A stretch of DNA of 64,000 nt from Zonotrichia leucophrys gambelii (lineage: Eukaryota; Chordata; Aves; Passeriformes; Passerellidae). Positions 34,746-46,222 of this stretch are shown here, piece by piece; position 1 is the first letter of the stretch; the number at the start of each line of letters is the position of its first letter. Below the pieces are notes generated by a model that saw only the letters and a program-made list of their open reading frames with translations, did not search any database and was not told the origin of the DNA. A program made the translations under genes and the position numbers. Location: assembly GCF_028769735.1 (NCBI RefSeq), contig NC_088178.1, positions 26,309,357-26,373,356 of the forward strand, in the 5' to 3' direction.

Positions 34746-36248
34746 GATATTTAACTCCAGCAAATAATCAAGTCCCAGGAACAATTTAGATGAGTAATAT
34801 ATTAAAAACAGGCTTACACAGATCCAAGAAAAACGTTGGAGGATCCATAGGGGTCATTGTTATGCACCGCAGGCTTAAATATATTGACTTTTACAACTGC
34901 AAATGGATGGTTGCAGAGTGGTTTCCACCGAAGAGCAGTTTCAGTTGTGATAACTCATACAAAGTGAAATTCAGTCTTGTGCTCGGAGCCGTCATGAGGT
35001 CTAGGAACCGAGTGAACTTAATCTTTATCTCTCTCCAAACATTACATCTCTTTAATCCTTGAGGCATGCCATTCCTGGGAGGATCCTGCATAAAGGATGC
35101 AAGAGAGCAGGGCAGGAATCAGACTTGTTATTTATGGAAAAAATCTGAAATTAGAGAAAACATGTTCTGAAATTACAGGAAAGAAAACATTTTTCCAGAG
35201 GGGAAGAAAATCTCAAACCCAAAAATAAACGGATTTTTTTTTCACCAAAAAAAGTGTTTTTTCCTTCTCTAAGATTACATCATTGTATTGCAAATGAATG
35301 AGAAGGATGAAATGTGCCAGCCAGTGTTATGTCTACCCTTCCGCTGCAGGAAAATCAGAATGCATTTTGTGAAGGGGGCTTCTTTTTGATATAAGTTTTG
35401 TGAAGCTTGTAGATTTTACTAGAATATTATTCTATTTGGGGGGAAAACCACCAAAACAGCAAAATAACAACCAAACAACTTTATTTTGGAAAATCTGCCA
35501 ACCACTCTGCTAAAGCCAAAACATCTATGGAAGTCTGAGTTTTAAAAGTGCATAGATAAGAAATATTTAATGGATATCCATTCATATTTAATGTATATTT
35601 AATTTATTGTGAGCTGTTCTTCTGGACTGCTAGAAAAGATAGAACAGTGAAATCAGCTGTCATGGGCAATGCTTTGGGATCACTGGTATTTTCCTGGCTG
35701 GGATTGCTGCCTGAACCAAGACACTTTACATGCAACATGCGTACAAAACTATCCCATCCACAGAGAAGTGTTGGTTTGCACTTGTCAGAGTCACACAAAG
35801 CTACTGAGGTGACTTGAATCAATTTTTAATCAAATTTATCCTCTCATGCCAGAAAAAAAAAAAAACCTGGTTGATGAAACTGGGTTTCCATTGGCACCAA
35901 GACCTAAACACTCAGCAAATAAACCAGCGTGGGAGCTGTAATCAGCCTGGGAGGGGGCACAGCCAGATCCCCCAAGAGTGCTGAATAGCTGCATTTCTGT
36001 AATGCTTCCTCCTATGGCGTGGTGTGACAGCAAATATTTCCTCCCTGAAGATGGATTTGTCACCAGCAATACCAGGAGAGGTGGCAGTGGCAGAAGCAGG
36101 GCTTGTAATCACCCTTGGCACCAAGGTATTTTGCAGAAACCCAGGCATCTGAAGGGAAATATTTTGTTTTCCTCCAAAAAGGCTCATTTCTGGTCCATTG
36201 GAGGAGCTATGCCATTTGCTAATTAGGGAATTGGGAGCTGGGGGTCCA

Positions 36249-36400
36249 TGGGTTGTAATCCTTGGCTGAGTGAAGCAGTGTGTTCATTACAGCTGTCACT
36301 CATCTCCCTCCTCTCTCATTTTCCTGATCTGTAAATTGAGGTTAATACCCTCTGTACACCGAGGGTGCAAGGAGGATTAATCAGAGGGCATCCAGAGCAC
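36249..36400 (+). mobile_element. Second MIR-like SINE remnant
   Basis: GGGTTGTAATCC (degraded B-box), CTCATTTTCCTGATCTGTAA, ATTGAGGTTAATACCCTCTG and GGAGGATTAATCAGAGGGCA follow the MIR order, including the 'CTCAGTTTCCTCATCTGTAAAATGGGG' core and the 'GTGAGGATTAAATGAG' part. It is degraded but collinear over about 150 bases. Sense is plus. Confidence 0.68.
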
Positions 36401-38060
36401 TGCTGCCTTTTCCTTGGGTGGTGGCTGGAGCTCCTGGAGAAACTTAAATGTCTCACTGGGAAATTTTGTTTTCCATTGAGAGCCTGAATAGAGGCACTTC
36501 AGTTCTGAATTACTGAGATGTTACTGTTTTCACCTCAAAATTACCAAAATATGAAGCAATTGTTTCTGGCACAAGGGGGATGGGAGGAAAAACTGACCTT
36601 GGAAAAGTATTTAATAGGTTTACCTGTGAAGGAGAGCGAGGGGATTTTTCTGTTGAAAAAAAATCCCAACTCAAACACCCTGAATACTTGGCAGCTGCAT
36701 AATCATGACTTTAATAGAGCCCTCGGTTTTCCTGTTACAATAAATGAGGTCTGCTCTGAGTTAGAAACAAAGCAAAGGGGAAGCAAACAAACCAAAACCC
36801 CAGCCCTCATGGCAGTCCAGGGAAATGGGGTCACTATTGGGCACATCTCAAAACCTGTCCAGGAACTGTGTGTTCTCCAGCCGACTGCATTTACCCTCCA
36901 GCCTCTTGTTGGGCCACATTAGCAAACAAAACAAACTGGGCTGACACTTTGTGCTGTACTGAAAGCACCACTCCCAATGGCTTTTCCAGTTCCAGGGATG
37001 GAGCAGGCAGCTTAACTACTTATTTACTCGAGCCTGCTCACCCAGAAAGGACCCAACCTGATGGATGGCCCCTGACCTCCCTGCTCTACATGGCCACCAG
37101 CCAGACTGCCACTTGGGTGTCTCCAGCAAGCCTCCCATCTGGCAAGAGTCCAGCCTGTTTTTGCTGCCTACCAGGGTAAGAAATACTACACTTCCCCAAA
37201 TGGGTGACCCTGAAGTCGCGCACGGGTTAAAGACAAGCATAAGTTATCTGGACTTACAGCCATGAAACCATTCTCTGGGAGGAAAGGGTAAATAAACAAA
37301 TCATTTATTAGCAAGTAAAATTGTTTTTTCTTTGAAATGCAAAAATGTGCTCTCTGGTGAGTTATGTTTTTAGCTTCACCCTTCAATCTCACCAGGCGTG
37401 TCAGGAGCAAAGATGCTTTCAAGTCACCCATCCAGCTGGTCCTCTGCAGGGTGGTGTAGGGGTGGTTAATCACTCAGGGCAGCACTGGATTAGGGGGAAT
37501 TCAGCCACTGGGGACAGCAGGATGTGACTGAGGATATGGGGCAGCATGAAGACACTCCGATGTCCTTGGTGCTCTGGTGCAGGGAGGATGATCTCAGGTA
37601 CCACCAAGGAGAGTGGGGAGGGTGTTCACACCTAATGAGGAAGGGAACAGCTCTGTGGACATGAGAGGTGTCTGGAGAACCTCCTGGCTTTTCCTGTGGT
37701 GCAGATGGTGTGGGGCAGGCTCTGTAGAGGGCAAAGTGTCAGAATTGTGATGCGATGCCCTTCCTGCACAGGCCCCACATCAGGGGGATGTCTCCCAACA
37801 CTCAGCCTCATTCAGTTGTTTCTATTGGTGCTGTTTCATCTTCCCCACTTGGGAGAAGGGGGAAGGACAATGGTCCAGCCTGCAGAACCCCTGGCTGGGT
37901 GGCCAGCACATGTCCTCCTCCAGGAAGGAGATGGAGCTCCCAGGGTCACCTCCCCTCACAGGGGACAGTCAGCATGTTCATTATGCCATCCACCCTCAGG
38001 AAGCTCCTGTGTCACATCTCTGCTCTGGGCCACAGGCACACAATGAACTCACATCCAGCA
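36401..38060. other. Gene-free stretch
   Basis: I recognise no gene or mobile element. A 134-codon plus-strand frame at 36518-36922 has no recognisable domain. GC content rises toward the minisatellite on the right. Confidence 0.6.
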
Positions 38061-38325
38061 AGTCTTGGATTCACTCTGGAGGCCTTGGAGTCACTCTGGA
38101 AGTCTTGTATTCACTCTGGAGGTCTCAGATTCACTCTGGAGGCCTTGGATTCACTATGAAGGCCTTGGATTCACTCTGGAGGTCTTGGATTCACTGTGGA
38201 GGCCTTGAATTTACTCTGGAGGCCTTGGATTCACTCTGGAAGTTGTGGATTCATGCTGGAAGTCTTGGATTCACTGTGGAGGCCTTGGATTCATTGTGGA
38301 GGTCTTGGATTCACTCTGGAGGTCT
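38061..38325. repeat. 20-bp minisatellite, 13 full copies
   Basis: Thirteen head-to-tail 20-base units, in exact register from 38061 to 38320, plus a 5-base partial unit. The consensus is GGCCTTGGATTCACTCTGGA. Units differ mainly at the first four bases (GGCC, GGTC, AGTC) and at scattered substitutions; none has an indel. Because 20 is not a multiple of 3 and the plus strand has no stop, any plus frame reads a 20-residue repeat around LDSLW and WIHSG. This creates a 167-codon open frame (37910-38413) that I consider an artefact. Such arrays are usually length-polymorphic. Confidence 0.97.
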
Positions 38326-41300
38326 CTTTTCATGGCTGGCTGACATGGCTGATCTCTGGGCTGGGGAAATTCACATGGGTAGAAGATGTCTTTGCACCTC
38401 TGCCTGTTGGTGATGCCAATAAGGAGGTGCCATGTGGGAAATTGGGCTGAATTCCTGCAGTTTCTGCACTGCCCTGGTTGTCAGCAATGCTGGTGAGGGG
38501 GGTCCCTGCCCTATGGGGCTGTGGTGATGAGTCAGGGAGGAAAAGCAGAGATTTGTGTGCTGAGGAGGAAAATTAAGTGGGGAGATGAAAGTAAGAAGGA
38601 AAGCTGGGGGAGAAATCATTACTGGGTCATGTCACCTTAGCAGATGAGAGCTCCTAATTCCTTCAGTAGGCTGCAGGTCAGGGACAAACCTCCCACTTTC
38701 CTCACCTTCAGAAATGGCTTTCAAGCCCATAAAGTGTCTTAGAAATGCCAATTCAGCATGGGATCAAACTGCTGCTGCTGAGGACACTCAAATTTGTGAT
38801 TTGGCAAGTCACAATTCACTCATAGCACCATGAGCAGGTCATTTGCACTGGAAGCAAATATTTTTTCACATTGGTGTAAATAAGTTAGAGTTGTTACCAC
38901 AAAAATGTTATTTTTCTCTTGTTTCTGGTGCACCAGCCAAATGAACCCATGGACATACAAGCTCAGCACAAACCCTTCCTCCTGTTGGTTGGAAGAATTA
39001 AGATATTCATCAAGCACTTGGGTTTTGGAATAAACTTTCATGTAAGAGACACAAATCCAAAGCAACAGATAATGTACATCCCTTGCCATGGCTCTGGAGC
39101 TCCAAAGAAGCTGTTTGCTAGTCAGATGTGATTTACAGAACTGTTTTCAATATCATATCATCAAGTATGTCCTAAAAATTGCCTTTTCCCCAAAGACTGG
39201 TCTCTAGAAATCAGATTCCTGACATTCCTCATATTGTCCAGCTGAGACCTGTGGTACAAACAGCATTTTTGTAAGGCTGTTTTGAAAAGTGAGCTGTGGT
39301 TGTTATTGAACCCTCTCTCCATCTTATTTAGACTTTTCTTCTTTCTCTACTGTTATTATTTATGAACATGAAACTGGGGCTGCTGTTTGGAGAGGGATTG
39401 TTTCTCAAGTAAAATTGTGGGTTTCAGTGGACTGCAGCTTCTGAGAGAACACTTTGAGTCAATAAATGTGCTACCACAATTCCATAACTATCCACATGAG
39501 GATTAAAATAAGCTGAGGAAAGAAACAAAACAAATCTGTTATTTTTGCTGTGACTACTCAAACCTGCAGAGTGAGAGAAAAAGCACATCTTGCTTTCTGA
39601 TTTAAACATCATTGATTTATTTTTAGCCCTGTGGCCAGTGTGGGAATGTGTGGCTGAAGCAGAGACAGGGATGCAGTGGCTGGATAAAGTCTCCTGGGCT
39701 GCTAAATCCTTTCTCTGGCTGCTTAAATACCTGTGCCAGGCAGCAGCTCAGAGCTCCAGCATGGGATGGTGGGGAAAAATGGGAAAAGTGGGATTGGCAT
39801 CAACAGCCTCAGGTTCAAACCCTAAATCTGACAATCATGAAATGCACGCAACTGGAAGCTTTTGGGGAGGCTTTCTGGGAAGGCTTTTGGGGGAAATAGG
39901 AAGGCAACCTTTCCCTTAGTGCTGGCATCTTCCTATTGTTGACCCTATTTCTCCTGGAGCTGACCCATGTGAGGGTACATTTCACCTTGCAGAGCTTGTC
40001 TTCCCTTTCCTGTGGCCTGACCAGGGCAAAAGCAGCTCCAGCAAACACAGCAGTTGCTGCTAAGAAGAAATATGTGTGCTCTGACCTGATACTGAGCAGG
40101 AAGGGTAATTGTCTTGTTTGGGGAAGCTGGGTGCTTGCAGAGGAGGAGAGTGGAATAGCACTCATGCCACTGAGGCCACAGCTTTGGGAAGGGTTTTCTT
40201 GGTGTTTCCAGGCTTAAGGACAAGTCCTTCCACGAGGTCTGAGGGGATTTGCCCTTGCCTCTGCATGGGGTCCTATTTTGGAAAGGTAATTAGGCCCCAA
40301 AAGATGCAGAAGCAACTGAGGACCTTGTAAAGGATGAGGCTGATGCAAGCTGCAAACCCAGGGAAAACAAGGGATTGTTTAGGCGAACACAGGCATTTAA
40401 TATTGCCTAAAGTTTCTGATGGTACCCAAGCCTTCCTCATGGGACTGAAGAGTGGAACTTGGGAAGGAAAGGAGACCTGCAGTTCACACAGGGAACAGCC
40501 CTTAGGAGGTGTAGCACCTGCAAGCCAGGGTGGCTTTTCTTCTCCAGCATTTGTGTCCAGCCTCTGCTGCTTCTTGGAAATCATGTTTTCTCTCATGCAG
40601 GCTGATGCCCCACAGAATGCACAGTCCTGAGCCCCCAGCTTGCCTGGGGCTTGGCTGAGGCCTGCACATGGCAGCGTTTCTGCATCCCCAGCTGGAACCA
40701 TGCAGAGGCCAAAACATCAGCATTCCAAATGAGCTGCTGAGGAATTCTCTGGATTTCAAACACTCTGATCCATGGAGCTCTACTTGAACCTCAGAGCCAC
40801 CCTTAGCATGGGGTTCTGAACCGCTCCAGAAGAGCCAGCACTGCAGCCAGAGCAGTCTGGGCTGTGCCTTTGTACTCCATTTCTCAGCATCAACTAAAAT
40901 GGAAAGGCCACAGAGACACTGTCATTTATAAAAAGATAGAAACAAACAGTTGCATTTGGTAAAGAAAATGTCACATCACTGATCTAGAGCTGAGCTGTTT
41001 ACAATGAAGAAGGGTTGATATTTAGTGGAAGGTTAACTCCTTTTCCTTTCTTTTTTTTTTTTTTTAGGTGCCTAAAATTACCAGACTTTGCATAAAATAT
41101 GGTTCTGATTAAGAAACATCTGACTTAACAAAAGCAAAGTCAAAGTTAATATGTGCAGAGTTTTGTATTAGCCTGCCTTTAGTTCTGAGGTAAAACTCTA
41201 ATGACTACAGTAAATTTGCTCATTTATGAATCAGATAGGAAATGCAATACACAGAAGAGATTAGGGGCAAGAAAAACAACCCTTTTGCTGCAATTGAGAC

Positions 41301-41933
41301 GAGCCATGCTGCTGCCCAAATCCTCTGAACTGCTCCCTCTAGGCTCTCTCAGAAACAGGGACATGGATTTTTCAAGGATACATAAACTTCCACATCACAG
41401 GGGAAAAAAATTCAGGATACAAAGAGAGATTTGAGAGCTTTCCTGGGCAGAATAATGTTTTACTAGAGACTGAATGTGTGAAATTGTGTCTTGCTGCTTG
41501 TCTGAAATTACTAAAGGGAGAAGGCAAGTGGTAGAAAAAGAGAAGAAACCTAAATTCTGCAAGTTTTTGAAGAAAGAGTGAGCCCTAACCAGCCTAGAGA
41601 GGGCAGGGTTGACTCTGTGAGTCCTTTTTTGGGCACCCAAAGATGGACACAGAGCCAAGATCTCATCCTGCAGGAGCACAGAGCAGCAGTCAGAGCCCCC
41701 CAGATGCAGGATGAGTGGGAAAAGCTTTGCTGGAGGAATGCCTGGGAGGAGAGCAGGGCGATGTGGTCACTGGGTCTCAGTGCCAGCAAGCAGCAGGGTC
41801 CCTTTTGTGGTCCCCTCAGTGCCACCCTCCCCTGCACTGCTCGGTGGCTGCCCTGCCATGTGTGACCCCAGCATCTGCTGCTGCCCAAACAGAACTCACC
41901 CCAGGTTCACCAAAGCCACAATCTAAAATAAAA
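38326..41933. other. Gene-free stretch with poly-T tract
   Basis: I recognise no gene or mobile element in about 3.6 kb. A poly-T tract lies at 41051-41065. Overlapping frames up to 142 codons (40273-40701, minus) show no domain. Confidence 0.6.
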
Positions 41934-41971
41934 GTTTATGTTTTGAAAAATGTTTTTTTCAAAACATAAAC
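41934..41971. repeat. Perfect 17-bp inverted repeat with 4-base loop
   Basis: GTTTATGTTTTGAAAAA at 41934-41950 is exactly complementary to TTTTTCAAAACATAAAC at 41955-41971, with TGTT between. It can form a stable cruciform or RNA hairpin. The stem is AT-rich and shorter than a microRNA precursor stem. It shows no target-site duplication or terminal motif, so its origin is unknown. Confidence 0.9.
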
Positions 41972-42109
41972 CATGTCAGTGTTGCTCTTTTTTTCTGACA
42001 GGACACAAACATCTCCCATTAACCATTCCATCCCTTCAAAACGAACATCCCAGTGGGATTGTCCCAGAGGATGGGACCTGTGCTGGATGTGCCTGCTCTG
42101 GATGTCCCT

Positions 42110-42505
42110 CAGGACTCGAGGCAGGGGATGGCCACTTTGTTTTCCAGCCAGGATTTTATTTGCGGGCGGGAGGGAGCGTTTGATCTCAGTGATGGGAAAA
42201 GCTGCTGCAGTGGATACCTCTGGAAGCCGCTGCTTTGGCGATGGCCCTGATAAGGCCAGCGGTGGCTTTGAAGGTGGGAGGGAGGGCACAACAGCCCGGG
42301 CGCGGAGCTCAGCTTATCTAAATAGCACATCAATCACTGCCACTCCTCCAGCAGGGACAGCACAAGCCGTTCATGACACACAAACAGCTGTATTTTGAGG
42401 GACTGCTGTAAATTTTATTATAATTTCCTTCCACTTGATAAGCACTTCCATGGGGACAGAGGTGGCAGAGCCGCTCCCCTCCCGTCCCAGTCACCACCCG
42501 TGGGA
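42110..42505. promoter_or_regulatory. CpG-enriched cluster with three GATA-type motifs
   Basis: About a dozen CpGs lie here, nine of them between 42170 and 42305 (GCGGGCGGGAGGGAGCG, AGCCGCTG, CCCGGGCGCGG). GATA-type words occur at 42247-42255 (CTGATAAGG), 42313-42319 (CTTATCT) and 42436-42442 (TGATAAG, directly after an NKX-like CACTTGA overlap). GGG triplets at 42163-42178 and 42272-42286 nearly form G-quadruplex motifs. This could be a tissue enhancer or weak promoter; the evidence is motif and composition only. Confidence 0.25.
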
Positions 42506-42575
42506 CATCTTGGCAGCCCCAGCTCTGGGAGGGATCCAGCCCATTCACCTCCAGCTGCAAGCCATGAAAAGGAGT

Positions 42576-42603
42576 GGTTTTGTTTTGTTTTGTTTTGTTT
42601 TGT
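42576..42603. repeat. (GTTTT)n microsatellite
   Basis: About five to six TTTTG units in a row. A simple repeat. Confidence 0.9.
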
Positions 42604-43197
42604 TCCGTTTGTCTGGATGGAGCCTCTCATCCCCACTGGCTGACCCGAGGTTGCATCTTGCACACCTGCTGTTTAAAAGTCCCATAAAGTGTCAAGGCAA
42701 AGCCCAACGTCCCCACACCACAAGAATAAAGCAATAATAAACCCTCCTTGCAGGAGAGACGTGGAGAAGGCCATAACTGCTCATGTTTGGGGTTTGGAAG
42801 GCAACGAGAACCATTGCTGACGCTCTCACGGCTTTGCCCCAGTCTCTTGAGGATTTGCATGTTCTCCAAATATTTACAGAGAAGCATGTGTATGTGGATG
42901 GAGAATGCTGCTTTTTCTCCTTGGTGTTGTGCTGCTCTCTCCGAGTGGGAGTGGATGTTGCTGGGAGATGAACCACAGTGTGTGGCAGCAGTAAGCCCAG
43001 AGCAGGAATGGGATGGATGGTCACAGGTCTGCAGCACTGGTTTTTCTCATAGCAAGGATGTAATTTTGTATTGCTTTTCTATCACTTTTATCAAGTGGTT
43101 CGTGTGCTGATGGAAGGAAGGTGCGAATCCCTGCCCAGCTCTCCAGTTTGTGGTGCTGGGCTGCACAGGCAGTGTTGTTTGTGGGGTGATTTACTCA

Positions 43198-43283
43198 TAG
43201 GGTGATTCAGAGTCTAGATCATAAAATCCTAGAAGGCTTTTGGTCATCTTGTTCCAAACCCCTCCTGTGGTCAGAGACTCCTG
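43198..43283 (-). mobile_element. Degraded CR1 LINE 3' fragment, antisense
   Basis: ATAAAATCCTAGAAGG followed by GGTCATCTTGTTCCAAACCC and CTCCTGTGGTCAGAGACTCC aligns, with an internal deletion, to the antisense CR1 3' end ('ATAGAATCCTAGAATGG...GATCATCTTGTTCCAACCCC'). The family is recognisable but the copy is old. Confidence 0.6.
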
Positions 43284-44543
43284 AAGGTGTAAGGTGCCAA
43301 AATGATTGACCAAACCATGGATGGGATGCATCAACAAGCTCTCTGCTCTGTCTTGCTGTTTGGTTTTTCCCCCCAACATTATTTATAAATCATGATGGGT
43401 TTGTTTTCTAGGTTTTCATGTACCACACAAGGGATGGGAGCAAGGTGCAAGAATACAACAGGAGAAGGCAGCTGCTGGGGAAAGCTGAGCCAGATTTGTT
43501 TTCTCTGTAGAGACCCAAACCCAGAAATTTGGTTTTGCCATTGGAAAAGGCATTTGTGTACATAGTGGGAGATGTTTTTACTTTTGGGACAGCTGAGAGA
43601 AACCACAGGAAAGATTTGAGCTAAGTCAGATGGCCCAGAAGCTGCTGAGGTTTGGAGATGACCCTGAGCAGCATCCAGGACAGAAACACCTCACTTAGCG
43701 CAGTGCAGTCTATGAAAGAACATTTTCCCCCCTTTTTAAGCAAGTTTCTTGCTGTGGTGTGTGCAGATGTCCAACCCTGGCTGGCACAGGACCATGGGGA
43801 TGCATTGCAATAAACCTGGATTTTATCTGAAGGGAAAAGCCTCTGGAGGAGCAAAGCTTTGAACATTTCAGTTTGTGACGGTGCAAGGCTGGCAGGGAAA
43901 GCTGTGAATGAAAACTTGTGGGACCCAGGGTGAGCCAGTTAATCTAAATGGGTTTCCTTATTTTTCTTTCCTCGTAGGCATTGAGTGTAGGTTGAATTTT
44001 ATCCTGACGGCCAAATGCTGGGCTGCCTGTGAGCGGCTCCTGCGTGCCCACACTTCTGAGCTCTGGGAAATCTGAGCTGAGAATGGAAAAACTGCAGAGT
44101 AGCAAAGCATTTTTGCTGTTCCTAGAGTAAATCCACTGTCCACTCTCATATTTGTCAGCAAAAGGGAGGATTTCAGGGTATTGTGGCTGATGCTTTCCAA
44201 ACTGAGCTTCTCAAGAATAATTCTTTTTTTCTTTTTTCCTTTTCTTTTTCTCTTTCTCTCTTTACTTTTTTTTCTGAGGCTGATTAAGTGTGAAAGAAAT
44301 TTGGAATAAAATAATCTTTCCATCCTAACCTCAGAGATCTTATATATCAAAGAAATGTGGATGGAATAGCAAGAGAGGAGGTTGGGAGGGTGGTGACAAG
44401 GTCATGGCAAATAGATCTGTGGGATGCACACCTGGGATAAAGGACTTGAAATAAAAAGTAGGGAAGAAGTAGGACTTACCTGGAGAGGTAAATTTAGGGT
44501 AGAATCCCCATGTTTACAACAAAAAGAAAATATAGGGGATGAT
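43284..44543. other. Gene-free stretch with polypyrimidine tract
   Basis: I recognise no gene. The most distinctive part is a T/C-only-rich run at about 44222-44276 (TTTCTTTTTTCCTTTTC and onward), a polypyrimidine tract that could adopt unusual DNA structure. No splice acceptor plus exon follows it. Confidence 0.6.
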
Positions 44544-44640
44544 AATGGAATCATAGAATGGTTTGTGTTGGAAGGGACTTTAAAGATCACCTTGTTCCAA
44601 CCCCTCTGCCCCAGGAAACACCTTCCACTAGGTCAGGTTT
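44544..44640 (-). mobile_element. CR1 LINE 3' end, antisense
   Basis: Plus strand reads ATGGAATCATAGAATGGTTT, GTTGGAAGGGACTTTAAAGA, CACCTTGTTCCAACCCCTCT and CCTTCCACTAGGTCAGG. This is the classic antisense CR1 3' end, well preserved and about 97 bases long. Sense is minus. Confidence 0.95.
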
Positions 44641-46141
44641 TATGGGATTTCTTCCTCTTGCCTCCATATAAGCAGAGTTATGGATGCTCAGACTGAAAAA
44701 ATTTGGCAAGAGGGATTTTCATCACAGTCCAAGACACAAATACATTTCAGGGAAAAAGAGGAACATTGCTGTTTTTTTTTTTAAAAGTAATAATTTCCCA
44801 GAAAATATAGGGAATTTTCAGTAAATTTTCTTAATGCTTTTGTGAAAGGTTCAAAAATTTTTGTGGGTTTTTATCCTCCCATCCTAATCTTCACCCAGCT
44901 TAAGAGACACCAACAATTTTGATGGCACTCCCACTCAAGTGTGTTTGCAGGATGTCAACCCACAAAGAACTATTAAAAAGAAAAATTCCTTGGACAGTTT
45001 TATGCATGGAATTACTCAAAACCCCACCGCAAAATATTGAAAAATCTGCTGAAATTTGGGAAAAAAAGAAAAAAGAGTCTGAAGGATAGTGAAGAAATGA
45101 AAGCATGAAGAAAAGGCTGCAGGCCAAAAAGATTTGTATCATAATACATTCTGACACATAATAAAGAAAATAAATTTCAAAAGTCGCTGGATCCATTTTC
45201 TGCACATCCACATGGATATTCGTCTCTTTTTTTGGATTTGTTTTTGTTTTCCATGTTCTGCTGTGGGTCTCAGGGGCTGTTGTCACCATGGCCAGGGGAC
45301 AATGTCTTCTCCAAGGACGCCTGGCATGTGCCACCTCCCCTGCAGCTCCCACCTGGCCATGGGGATGGGCAGGAGAAGATCAGGGTGTTTTCCTGGCAGG
45401 GATGGGATTGAAAAGCCTCTCTCTGTGAGGAATGCATGACCTGCCCCCAACTCTCAGCCAAAACATCCCCCACACTCTGGGGTTTAAAATGAAACCTCTT
45501 CACCTTTTCCTTATCGTGGGCTTTGGGCAGACACTCTTTTATATTGCACTGCATCACTTATATCAAAACCAGAGCAGACAAAATTCTCCTTGGCCCATTC
45601 TTTTTTTTTCTCTTTTATGACTCTGTGTGAATTTCAAAGCAGTTCAGGATTAGGCAGGGGTAAAAGAAAAAGGTACTTGCAGCCTTCATCTAAAACGGAT
45701 TCATTTCTGTCACCGAAGTGTGTTAAAAATATAAATAAGTAAAACACAAACTAGATCCAGGCAAGACATATGGATGTGATGGTTGAACTTTGGATGATGC
45801 TGGCCATGCCGAGCCATTGTGATGTATCCTGAGTGTGTGAAATACACACGATGGTGAATAAAATGTGATTTTCACACTAATGCAGTGTTTGTATATTTAC
45901 ATGGAACTCTTGAAACATTAAATTAGACAAAATACTCAAGTATCCACTCGAATCTTCATATAGCCCTGCATTTACAGGACATCCTGCATATCTGCTCTGC
46001 AAAGCTGCCTTGTGCAGGACAAACAGGGGAAGAAAAGAAATGGAAACCCTTGCAAGGGCTGCACGTCTCCATTTCTTTGGATTAGCATTCCTACCTGGAA
46101 TCATCTGAGTTTTGTGTGTCTTTAACTGAACCAGGGGCTTT
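44641..46141. other. Gene-free AT-rich stretch
   Basis: I recognise no gene. Short A and T runs are frequent (44770-44780, 45060-45075, 45600-45610). A 150-codon minus frame at 44900-45352 has no recognisable domain. Confidence 0.6.
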
Positions 46142-46222
46142 AGAATCATAGAATCTTTCAAGTTAGATAGTTAGATGGGCCCCATAAGTATCGTCAAGCC
46201 CAAGTCCATCAAGCCTCAGCAG
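46142..46222 (-). mobile_element. CR1-type 3' fragment, antisense
   Basis: AGAATCATAGAATCTTTCAA, then GTCAAGCCCAAGTCC, follows the antisense 3' end of an older CR1 subfamily ('AGAATCATAGAATC...TTGGAAAAG...ATCATCAAGTCCAA'). The centre carries a GTTAGATA duplication. Degraded. Confidence 0.65.

Larger units (their letters stand above)
33413..36248. other. Gene-free stretch with CpG-richer part and candidate conserved block
   Basis: Sequence at 34195-34450 has about a dozen CpGs (GACCCGGCGCTGGG, GCCGGGG, CTCCGAC) but does not reach island length. An (AG)n run lies at 34012-34026. Section 34780-35060 is repeat-free, with evenly mixed composition and long words that look unique, so it is a candidate conserved element. 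At 35569-35582 there is a perfect 14-bp palindrome AATGGATATCCATT, and ATATTTAAT occurs three times nearby. No coding exon was recognised. Confidence 0.55.
41972..43197. other. Gene-free stretch containing CpG and GATA-word cluster
   Basis: No gene was recognised. The CpG/GATA cluster and the TTTTG repeat in this stretch are listed separately. The remainder, including overlapping frames of up to 141 codons on both strands, shows no domain. Confidence 0.6.

Noticed and set aside
38061..38325. CRISPR-like array
   Set aside because: Units are directly adjacent with no spacers and the host is a vertebrate; it is a minisatellite.
37910..38413. 167-codon repeat-protein-like frame
   Set aside because: It is produced by the stop-free 20-bp minisatellite, whose period rotates through all three frames. 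No gene structure surrounds it.
42272..42286. G-quadruplex
   Set aside because: Only three GGG runs are adjacent; a fourth within normal loop length is lacking.
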